Assembly: GCA_947451145.1 (NCBI GenBank) | Contig: CANFXW010000016.1 | Span: 1 to 64,000 of the forward strand | Length of the DNA: 64,000 bases | Direction: 5' to 3' | Origin: Sphingomonadaceae bacterium | Lineage (GTDB): Bacteria; Pseudomonadota; Alphaproteobacteria; Sphingomonadales; Sphingomonadaceae | The notes under the pieces: model-generated | What the model was told of the DNA's origin: nothing | The model's database searches: none | The model's input: the letters and a program-made list of their open reading frames with translations, nothing else | Shown here: one piece after another, positions 1 through 7,570 of the stretch | Position numbering within the stretch: the first letter of the stretch is position 1 | Layout of the letters: every line of letters starts with the position of its first letter | Position numbers and translations under genes: made by a program

Positions 1-38
1 AAGAGGTCTGAACAGGCTACTCAAGCGAGGAGCGAGCG

Positions 39-2810
39 ATGCATAGTGTCCAGGCCTTGGAAGAACGCCTTCAGGTGCTCCACTGGCGCACGACGGAGAC
101 GCCGCTGTTCAACCCGGTTTTCCAGCTGGGGCTGGAGCTCTCGCGCGAGATCGAGAGCGGGACGCTGAGCCTCGATGCGGTCGAGAACATGGTCGCCGAA
201 CTCGAGTGCGAAGGGCTGCAGGCCCGCGCGCGTCGGCTCCACCGGCTGGTCGCGCCGCTGAACCATGAGGCTAATACGGCGCGGCTTGCCGATCTCGCAA
301 CTGGCACCGATTTCGCTGCCTTTGCCGCGCATTGGCAGCACCCCTTTGCCCATATCGTGTTTACTGCGCACCCCACTTTCCTGCTCAGCCGGGCGCAGTC
401 GGAAGCCGTTGCGCAAGGGGCAAGCTCGGGCGAGACTGGCGAGGCAACCGTCTGTGTAGCCCCCCATGCCCGCGATGTCCTCACCCTCGACTATGAACAT
501 GAAGAAGCCATGGCCGCGATTGCCCGCGGGCAGGTGGCGCGTGACCGGATCACCGCTGAAGTGCTCGAAAGCGCCAGATCGCGCTGGCCGGATAGCTGGC
601 GCACCCTGCGCCCCGCGCCGTTCCGCTTCGCCACCTGGGTTGGCTATGACATGGACGGGCGGACCGACATTTCGTGGTCGACCTGCCTGCGTTACCGCCT
701 GATCGAAAAAGCCCTGCGGCTGGATAGCTATGCCGCGGCAACGGCAGCCCATGCCGCAGATATCGCGGCCCGGCTGACCCGAGCAGCGGACTATGCTCGT
801 GCGCTGTCCGTGCGTCTGGCGGCAGACCTGTCTGACCCCGCCGCTCTGTCGGAAGTCGCCAATGCCCTCGCCGCCGAACATCCCGACAAGCTGACCAGCC
901 TGACCCCGATTGTCGAAGCGATTGAGGCACAGGCCGCAACCGCTTCAGATGACACCGCGCTAGCCCTGCTCGTCGCGGCCTCGGCCATGCGCGCCGATGG
1001 CCTCGGGATGGGCTGGGTCCATTTCCGGGTTAACAATTCGCAGCTGCAGAACGCGATCCGGCGCCGCATCGATCCCGATGGCAAGCTCGATCTCGGCAGC
1101 CAGGCAGCCTTGGTGCGGATGCGCGAGCTGCTGGCCGAAGTGCAGCCGCTACACTCCAACATGGCTGCGCTGGCAATCGAGAACAGCACCGCCGTCCGCC
1201 AGTTCCTGATCATGGCGCAGATCCTCCACCACGTGGACGCCGACGCGCCGATCCGCATGCTGGTGGCCGAATGCGAGCAGCCCTCCACCGTGCTCGCCGC
1301 GCTCTATTATGCCGAGCTGTTCGGGATTGCCGACAAGGTTGACGTCTCGCCGCTGTTCGAAACCGAATCCGCGCTGGAGCATGGCGGGCGGTTCCTTGAT
1401 GCCGTACTGTCAGAGCCGCACTATCAATCCTACGCCCGAGCGCGCGGGCGGGTGGCGATCCAGACCGGGTTTTCCGATGCCGGGCGTTTCGTCGGCCAGA
1501 TCCCGGCGGCCTTGGCGATCGAGCGCCTGCAGGGGCGGCTTTCCGAAGCGATGGCGGCCAATGGCCTGACTGATGTCGCCGCACTAGTGTTCAACACCCA
1601 CGGCGAATCGATGGGCCGCGGCGCGCATCCTTCCAGCTTTGCCGACCGCGTCGACTGGCCGCTTTCCCCCTGGGCGCGGCGGAGGTTCGTGCGGGCCGGG
1701 ATCAGGCTGGAGCCGGAGGTGAGCTTTCAGGGCGGCGATGGCTATCTGTTCTTCGGCTCGGACGAACTGGCACTGGCAACGCTTACCCGCTTTGTCGAGC
1801 AGGCTCCGGCCGAGGCAGACCCGGATGCGCCGACCGATCCGTTCTATCGCCGCACTGACCTCAGCCTTGATTTCTACCGCGCAATCCGCCGTCACCAGCT
1901 ACGGCACCTGAACAGCGCCACCTATCCGCGCGCGGTTACTGCCTTTGGCCTCGGCATGCTCAACGATACCGGCAGCCGCAAGTCGCGCCGCCAGTCAGAC
2001 CTTGCTGCCGACCGGGCGATGAGCCTGCGCCAGATCCGCGCCATTCCGCACAATGCCGTGTTGCAGCAGCTCGGCTATCCGGTGAACGTGATCGCCGGGT
2101 TCGGCTCGGCCTCTGACGGTAACATCGAGGAAATCGCCGCGCTGCTCCGCGAATCCGCGCGCGGGCGGGCGATGGTGCGGCTTGTGCGTGCCGCCAATGC
2201 CATCGCCAGCATCAAGACGGTGGCCGCTTATGGCGAGCTGTTCAATTCGGCCTATTGGGCCAGCCGCCCCTATCGCGGCGACGAACCGCATATCTTCAAC
2301 GCCTGCCTCAACCTTGCCGAGCACCTGACCACCGATGACCGCGCGGGGGTATTCCGCCGCCTTGCCTCGCGCCTCAGGGTGGATGCGCTGAAGCTGCACC
2401 GCCTGCTCGATCTGATTCCTGACGAAGCGCCGCTGACAGGCCGCGAACAGGTGCGCCGCTCGCTCGGCGTGCTGCAGGCGCTGCGGCTCGCGCTGTTCCA
2501 GCACATGTTCTTGCGGGTTGTCTCGGTTCCGGCCTTCAGCCGCGCCAACGACATTGCCCGCGAGGACGTGTGGGAGATGGTCTTCACCCTGCGTATCGAA
2601 GAAGCGCTCGCCCAGCTGCGCCGCGCCTTCCCGACCAGCGAGCCGCGCATTGGCGACTTTACCCTGACCGAGCCGACCGAATACCCCGACGGCGCGGCCA
2701 CCGGCTATGACGCGATCCGGCGCGATTTCATCGATCCGATCGAGCGGGCCTGGCAGCTAAGCCTGCGGATCACCACGGCGGTGGCGAACGAGTTCGGGGC
2801 GCACGGCTAG
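39..2810 (+). CDS. ppc: Divergent phosphoenolpyruvate carboxylase
   Basis: The 923-residue protein aligns in order with PEP carboxylase, which makes oxaloacetate from PEP and bicarbonate in the cytoplasm. FTAHPT (residues 108-113) carries the catalytic-loop His, HG...GRG (521-528) is present, and a basic GSRKSRR segment precedes RAIPHN. A GAGGAG ribosome site six bases upstream supports the ATG. Several family signatures are altered: GGDRDGN becomes GYDMDGR (202-208), the SDSAKDAG loop is shortened to SDAGRF (479-484), HGRGG becomes HGESM, and the C-terminus is AHG instead of NTG. It could be a distinct PEPC clade or a paralogue with changed activity. Its stop codon overlaps the convergent neighbour by four bases. 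Confidence 0.8.
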   Translation: MHSVQALEERLQVLHWRTTETPLFNPVFQLGLELSREIESGTLSLDAVENMVAELECEGLQARARRLHRLVAPLNHEANTARLADLATGTDFAAFAAHWQHPFAHIVFTAHPTFLLSRAQSEAVAQGASSGETGEATVCVAPHARDVLTLDYEHEEAMAAIARGQVARDRITAEVLESARSRWPDSWRTLRPAPFRFATWVGYDMDGRTDISWSTCLRYRLIEKALRLDSYAAATAAHAADIAARLTRAADYARALSVRLAADLSDPAALSEVANALAAEHPDKLTSLTPIVEAIEAQAATASDDTALALLVAASAMRADGLGMGWVHFRVNNSQLQNAIRRRIDPDGKLDLGSQAALVRMRELLAEVQPLHSNMAALAIENSTAVRQFLIMAQILHHVDADAPIRMLVAECEQPSTVLAALYYAELFGIADKVDVSPLFETESALEHGGRFLDAVLSEPHYQSYARARGRVAIQTGFSDAGRFVGQIPAALAIERLQGRLSEAMAANGLTDVAALVFNTHGESMGRGAHPSSFADRVDWPLSPWARRRFVRAGIRLEPEVSFQGGDGYLFFGSDELALATLTRFVEQAPAEADPDAPTDPFYRRTDLSLDFYRAIRRHQLRHLNSATYPRAVTAFGLGMLNDTGSRKSRRQSDLAADRAMSLRQIRAIPHNAVLQQLGYPVNVIAGFGSASDGNIEEIAALLRESARGRAMVRLVRAANAIASIKTVAAYGELFNSAYWASRPYRGDEPHIFNACLNLAEHLTTDDRAGVFRRLASRLRVDALKLHRLLDLIPDEAPLTGREQVRRSLGVLQALRLALFQHMFLRVVSVPAFSRANDIAREDVWEMVFTLRIEEALAQLRRAFPTSEPRIGDFTLTEPTEYPDGAATGYDAIRRDFIDPIERAWQLSLRITTAVANEFGAHG

Positions 2811-3910
2811 GGGCGCTTCCACTCCCCGATCCTTCGCGGCTCGCCCAGCCCCGCCACCAGCACATCCGCCGTGCGCAGCGCCAGCGTTGCCCTGAGGCCC
2901 CGCCAGAACGAATGGTCACCCTCGCCCGGTTCGGTAGAGTGCGCGCGGGCTGGGCCGAACAGCCGCGCTTCGGCATCGGCGATCAGGCCTGCATCGCGGA
3001 TCGTCGCGACATATTCGGCATTGGCGCGGTGGCTGACGAAATCGAAGTTGCTTGAGCCGACGACCAGCGCCTCGCCGTCGATCAGCGCGGCTTTCATATG
3101 CGTCATCTCGGGCAGCAGACGGATGGCGAGTCCGGTCTTCTTCGCCACGCGCATCAGGTAGTCGCGGATGATTGGCTTGTTGTTGGGGCGCGGAGTGTAG
3201 AGCGTTACCGGCACGCCCCGCGCCGCCGCATCGGCCATCGCGGTTACGAAAGGGAACGTGGGATAGGCGCTGATCACCTCAATGGATTTTTGCGCGCCCG
3301 CAATCTGGCGCAGCAGCACTTCGAATTCACCCTCATTGCCATTGCCGGGCAGGCTCAGCAGCTCGATGTCATTGAACTGGCCGTAAGCGGCGCGGGGGGT
3401 GCCGTGCCAATCGCGATCGAATTCTCCGGCCAGCCAGTCAGCCACAGCTGGATCGTCTATCCGCAGCATCATGTCGTGCCAGGCGAAGTTGTGGTCGGAG
3501 AAATTAATCCCGCCGATCCATGCCACGCCGTCCATCACCAGCAGCTTCTTGTGATTGCGCGTGGCATAGGCAATCGGGTTCTTGCCGATAGGGTTGGTAA
3601 TCCGCAGGTGCGCGCCGCTCGTCTGCATGGCATCGAACATCGCCCAGGTCGCTTCGGCTTCGGCTGCCAACGCCGGATCGCGCGACAGGGCAAGGAAGCT
3701 GTCATTGATCACATGGCGGCTGTAATCGTCGACGAGTACCCGCTGGTCTGCTGCGGTCGCGCTGATGATGGCATTGGCCACCGATTGCCCCGCCGCGTCG
3801 CCCTCAAAGGTCATCGCCTGAACCAGAACGCGGCTCTTGGCCGCAGCAATATCAGCCTGCGCAGCGTTCCAGAAAGCGGCCGAGCCGACGAGTAGTTGAT
3901 AGCGTGCCAT
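2807..3910 (-). CDS. Phospholipase D-family protein (cardiolipin synthase-like)
   Basis: A 367-residue protein with two HxKxxxxD phosphatidyltransferase motifs, NHKKLLVMDG (His120, Lys122, Asp127) and THMKAALIDG (His271, Lys273, Asp278), the hallmark of the two-lobed PLD superfamily. The first motif is followed by GGINFSD and the second by GSSNFDF, as in bacterial cardiolipin synthases. It lacks the two N-terminal membrane helices of classical ClsA, so it resembles ClsB/YbhO or a general PLD hydrolase. The likely role is transphosphatidylation or phosphodiester cleavage at the inner membrane; the substrate cannot be read from sequence. It ends convergently on the PEPC gene with a shared CTAG. 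Confidence 0.8.
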   Translation of the reverse strand: MARYQLLVGSAAFWNAAQADIAAAKSRVLVQAMTFEGDAAGQSVANAIISATAADQRVLVDDYSRHVINDSFLALSRDPALAAEAEATWAMFDAMQTSGAHLRITNPIGKNPIAYATRNHKKLLVMDGVAWIGGINFSDHNFAWHDMMLRIDDPAVADWLAGEFDRDWHGTPRAAYGQFNDIELLSLPGNGNEGEFEVLLRQIAGAQKSIEVISAYPTFPFVTAMADAAARGVPVTLYTPRPNNKPIIRDYLMRVAKKTGLAIRLLPEMTHMKAALIDGEALVVGSSNFDFVSHRANAEYVATIRDAGLIADAEARLFGPARAHSTEPGEGDHSFWRGLRATLALRTADVLVAGLGEPRRIGEWKRP

Positions 3911-4070
3911 TGCCCGTCCCTTGCCAGCGGCCCCTCTCTAAGACAAGCGGCCGGGCGGGCTTAACCAAATCGCCAGCCATGGTCCCTAACAGGGACGCGG
4001 ACGATTGGATGCTGGCCTTGCCATGCCACTTGGGCAACACAGGATCAGCGGAATTGGGCGTGAGGGCGAA

Positions 4071-4703
4071 ATGCAGGCGGGAATGCGAAACCTTGCAGTG
4101 CTGGTGGCAGCGGTTGGCGGGATTGTCCTTGCCGGAGCCGCACTGCTGAAATTCGACGATACGCCGCAAGAGCCGGTCGCCGGCGCGCCAAGCTCTGCTC
4201 CCAAACCTGCCGCGCCTCCAGCCAAGGCGGTCGATCAGGCATTCGTCATCAAGCGCATCCTGCCGATCAAGGGCGCGATCAATTACGGCGAGTGGCACTG
4301 GGACGAGGCCGGAGTACCCGACGGCCCGATGGTCATCACCGTCGATCTCGATGCCCGCGTGCTGTCGGTATTCCGCGGCGGCTATGAAATCGCCACGACG
4401 GCGGTGCTCCTTGGCACACAGGAAAAGCCGACGCCGCTGGGCGTCTTTCCGATCAAGATGAAAGATGCCGATCACCATTCGAGCACCTATGACAACGCAC
4501 CGATGCCTTTCACCATGCGGCTGACCGATGATGGCGTTTCGATACACGGCACCAAGGTGGAAAACGGCTATGCCAGCCACGGCTGCGTAGGCACACCGAC
4601 CGAATTCGCCAAAAAGCTGTTCGCCATCGCGAAGGTGGGAGACAAGGTCTACATCACCCGCGGCAAGATGGTGGGCATCGGGGATTCGCTGGTCGGCGGC
4701 TAA
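4071..4703 (+). CDS. L,D-transpeptidase (YkuD domain)
   Basis: A 210-residue exported protein. An N-terminal hydrophobic segment (residues 6-26) is followed by a Pro/Ala-rich linker and a YkuD domain. The catalytic signature is IHGT (His159), then SHGCVG with Ser169, His170 and the nucleophile Cys172. Such enzymes form 3-3 peptidoglycan crosslinks or attach proteins to the wall in the periplasm. I chose the ATG at 4071 because GAGGG lies just upstream; an in-frame ATG at 4083 is the alternative. The usual HGC(I/V)R/N signature ends in Gly here. The stop overlaps tilS convergently by four bases. Confidence 0.85.
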   Translation: MQAGMRNLAVLVAAVGGIVLAGAALLKFDDTPQEPVAGAPSSAPKPAAPPAKAVDQAFVIKRILPIKGAINYGEWHWDEAGVPDGPMVITVDLDARVLSVFRGGYEIATTAVLLGTQEKPTPLGVFPIKMKDADHHSSTYDNAPMPFTMRLTDDGVSIHGTKVENGYASHGCVGTPTEFAKKLFAIAKVGDKVYITRGKMVGIGDSLVGG

Positions 4704-5752
4704 CCCGAGCGCCGCGCCGGAGCCTTGGTGAATGACCAGCCGCCCGGCCCTGCCCGCGCCACCAGTTCACCGATTGAAGCAGGCTGCCCCTGCAGCAAGG
4801 CATCAAACACGCGCGCCACGGCGCTGCCGCGCGGCGCTTCGCCATCGAGTTCGGTGACGATGCGGGCAATCACCTTCAGAGCAATCGCGCGGGGAGCCTG
4901 CGGGCGGTAGGAGAGGCCCATCGGCACTTTTCTGACGCATTCCTGCCATTCACGCGCTGCGGCCCAGCCGAGCGCGACATCGGCATCAGCGAGATGTGCT
5001 GCACTTTGCGCCACAGCCGGAATATCGATCCAGTCCGCCCCCGCCAACGCCTGTCGCATCCGCACCCGGTCATAGCGAGGGTCAGCATTTGACGGATCGT
5101 CAGCAGGATTGAGTCCGGCTGCTGCCACGACCGCGGCCAATTCCGCACGCCGCCAGTCGAGCAAGGGGCGCAGCAAAGGCAGGCTGCCATCCGGCACCTT
5201 GCCCAGTTCGCGCACCCCGGCAAGACCCGAAACGCCGCTACCCCGGCCAAGCCGCATCAGCAGCGTTTCGGCCTGGTCATCGGCATGGTGCGCGGTGGCG
5301 AGTGCGACAAGATCCCGCCGCGCGCACCAATCGGCGAGCGCCGCATAACGCGCCATTCTGGCGTTTGATTGGATATTGCCCGCATCGACTGTCACCTGCA
5401 GGATTTCGTGCGGCACCCCGAGTGCGGCGCAGATAGCGGCAACCATCGCCGCCTCATCCGCCGCTTCTGCCCGCAGGCCATGATCGACGGTGGCGGCTTC
5501 AACCCGATCCGGGAATACAGCGTGAGCCAGCACCAATAAGGCAAGACTGTCTGGCCCACCGGACACGGCCAAGCCCAATATGCCCTCTGGTGCCAGCCGC
5601 GCCCGTCGCCACAGCTCATCCAGCCGGGCATAAAACCGGGTGGTTAGTGCCTTATCAATTGCACTTAACCCCGCTCTTGACCTCAGTGTAGATGGTCTTG
5701 AGCCGGCTTTCGCTCTCGGCGCGATAGCCGTCGGCGAATTCGCCCAGCGCAA
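4700..5752 (-). CDS. tilS: tRNA(Ile)-lysidine synthetase
   Basis: The N-type ATP-pyrophosphatase motif SGGPDS (residues 64-69 counted from 5752) is followed by the TilS pattern of DHGLR, ATAHHADDQAET and LMRLGRGSGVSGLAG. The enzyme puts lysidine at C34 of the CAU tRNA-Ile, so the tRNA reads AUA and is charged with Ile. The start is unsettled. No in-frame ATG or GTG lies ahead of the P-loop: the candidates are TTG at 5752 (98 bases inside cpoB), ATT at 5659 overlapping the cpoB stop, or TTG at 5578. Family alignments favour a start near 5659. It is the last gene of the run ptsP - rodZ-like - cpoB. Confidence 0.88.
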   Translation of the reverse strand: MRWANSPTAIAPRAKAGSRPSTLRSRAGLSAIDKALTTRFYARLDELWRRARLAPEGILGLAVSGGPDSLALLVLAHAVFPDRVEAATVDHGLRAEAADEAAMVAAICAALGVPHEILQVTVDAGNIQSNARMARYAALADWCARRDLVALATAHHADDQAETLLMRLGRGSGVSGLAGVRELGKVPDGSLPLLRPLLDWRRAELAAVVAAAGLNPADDPSNADPRYDRVRMRQALAGADWIDIPAVAQSAAHLADADVALGWAAAREWQECVRKVPMGLSYRPQAPRAIALKVIARIVTELDGEAPRGSAVARVFDALLQGQPASIGELVARAGPGGWSFTKAPARRSG

Positions 5753-6644
5753 TGCAGGCGCGCTTCACGTCTTTCAGTTGGCGCATCGATTCAGCAAGGT
5801 AGATCAGGCTGTCAGGCGCGCGGGCACCCTTGGCATCGGACTGATAGTTCTTGAGGAACCACTGCGCGGCTTCCTTGGGCTTGCCATCATCAAGGAAAGT
5901 GCGACCCAGCAGATTGCGGCCGTAGCTGATGCGGGTGTGCTTGGGGTACTTGGCTATGAAGAGCTGCAATTGCTGCTCTGCCTCGGGGAAGAACTTGGCC
6001 TCCCACAGGCGATAGCCGTAGGAATATTCGTCATCACCGGCATCAGCGGTGGCGGGCTTTTCGATCGCCTTCACTGCAGCCACGCGCTTGGCCGAGGGCG
6101 AGGCTGGTTTCTCAGCAGCGGGTGCAGGTTTGGCCTTCTCTGCCTTTGGGGCAGGCGCAAGATTGGCTGTGGTGATCACCGGCTTGGCGGCAGGCGCAGT
6201 CTCAACCGGCTTGGCAGCCACTGGTGCGGCGCCATCGGTCAGCGCGGCGGGAGCCGGGGCGGGCGGGGGTGCGGAAAGCGCAGCGATCTTCGCTTCAAGC
6301 TGGGCGATACGGTTGCCGTTCTCTTCGCCCTGCGCAGTGAGGCGCGACATCTGTGCTTCGACCGAATCCATCCGGGTAAGCAGATCGGTTACAGGAGTTG
6401 TCGCCGGAGTGCCGGTGGTTGTGGCAGCAGCAGCGCCCTTTTCAATCTCGGGCGGGAAGTACTTGCCGTCACCGCCCGGGAAAACCACGCGTTGTACTGC
6501 TTTGAGCTCTGCCTCAATCTTGTTGAGCCGGGTGGCGGCATCGGCGGTGGTTGCCTTCTGCGCCTGAACCGGCGCCGCACTCACCATCAGCGCGGTAGCG
6601 GCAATGGCCAGCAGCGGCCTTTTGCTGGAGGTCTTCAAAATCAT
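5655..6644 (-). CDS. cpoB: Tol-Pal-associated periplasmic TPR protein (CpoB/YbgF-like)
   Basis: A 329-residue exported protein. The signal peptide spans residues 1-29 (ending VQAQ). Short coiled-coil stretches follow (about 38-52 and 85-115), then an Ala/Pro/Lys-rich linker (about 118-195), and a C-terminal TPR domain from about 205 with the YbgF-type EYSYGYRLWEAKFFPEA entry. CpoB coordinates peptidoglycan synthesis and Tol-Pal outer-membrane constriction at division. The tol-pal genes are not in the window, so the name rests on architecture and on its position next to tilS. The linker is longer than in E. coli CpoB. Confidence 0.75.
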   Translation of the reverse strand: MILKTSSKRPLLAIAATALMVSAAPVQAQKATTADAATRLNKIEAELKAVQRVVFPGGDGKYFPPEIEKGAAAATTTGTPATTPVTDLLTRMDSVEAQMSRLTAQGEENGNRIAQLEAKIAALSAPPPAPAPAALTDGAAPVAAKPVETAPAAKPVITTANLAPAPKAEKAKPAPAAEKPASPSAKRVAAVKAIEKPATADAGDDEYSYGYRLWEAKFFPEAEQQLQLFIAKYPKHTRISYGRNLLGRTFLDDGKPKEAAQWFLKNYQSDAKGARAPDSLIYLAESMRQLKDVKRACIALGEFADGYRAESESRLKTIYTEVKSGVKCN

Positions 6645-6717
6645 GACATGCGTCCCTGAAAGGTCGATCGATTGGGCAGGAATCTAGCGCCGAAACCCGC
6701 CCGATGTCGAGACAAGG

Positions 6718-7437
6718 TCAGTTCGAAACGGTGGAAGTCTGTGGTGACGCTGCACCCGCCGTACTTGCCGCAGGGCTTGACGCGGGCGGTGATGCACTGG
6801 GGCTTGAGCTCGCGGAAGCACCGGTCGCCGGATGCGCACGGCTGCGCGGCGGCTGGCTAACCCTGACCGGTGCCGGCGGGGCAAAAGTAAAGGCCGGATT
6901 CGGCGCGGCGCTGGCATCCAAAGTGGCGGCATCACTGGGGATCAGCGCTTCGGCGGTTATCGTCGGCTCAATCGTCGGCACGTCCTCGGGCAGGATCGAA
7001 GGCAGGCTAACCGATGGTGCATAGTAATTGCGCCAGACGTAAAGGCCGCCGGCCGCCAGCAGGAGCGTAGCCAATGCCACCCACCAGGCAATGCGCGCGG
7101 ATGGAACGCGCGCCGGATCACCGGGTTCATAGCTCGACGATTCACCCGCCGTGTCTACCGGCGGCGAATAGCCAAGTTCACGCCGCAGTGTCTCGATGAT
7201 GCCATTGTCATCCAGCCCGACAGCGCGCGCATAAGTGCGGGTAAAACCGATGGCATAGGTTCGTGAGGGGAGGGCGGCAAAATTGCCTGCCTCCATCTGG
7301 GCAATTACCCGCTCGGAAATACGCGTCTTCGCAGCGATTTCGGCGCGTGAAATCCCCGCCTTTTCGCGCGCATCCTTGAGCTGCGGACCTACACCGATAA
7401 GCGGCAGTTGCGGCTGATCTTCATCGTCCTCTGGCAT
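6718..7437 (-). CDS. RodZ-like helix-turn-helix membrane protein
   Basis: The 239-residue protein has a cytoplasmic Xre-type helix-turn-helix (about residues 18-58) of the RodZ class, continuing as PSRTYAIGFTRTYARAVGL. One transmembrane helix follows (about 115-135), then a low-complexity Pro/Ala/Ser-rich periplasmic tail. RodZ links MreB to the elongation machinery. The canonical C-terminal beta domain (DUF4115) is missing: the tail is short and disordered. That truncated architecture makes the exact role uncertain. It lies between ptsP and cpoB on the same strand. Confidence 0.72.
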   Translation of the reverse strand: MPEDDEDQPQLPLIGVGPQLKDAREKAGISRAEIAAKTRISERVIAQMEAGNFAALPSRTYAIGFTRTYARAVGLDDNGIIETLRRELGYSPPVDTAGESSSYEPGDPARVPSARIAWWVALATLLLAAGGLYVWRNYYAPSVSLPSILPEDVPTIEPTITAEALIPSDAATLDASAAPNPAFTFAPPAPVRVSQPPRSRAHPATGASASSSPSASPPASSPAASTAGAASPQTSTVSN

Positions 7438-7570
7438 TCGTCCCGACTATTTCTTGATTGCGACCCCGTTGGGTAAGCAGAGAAGGCTGCGATTGCAGTA
7501 AAGTCAAGCAGAACTAGGTTAAATTTGCATGACAGTGCAATGAATTCGACTGGCTGCACGCCCTATGCGC

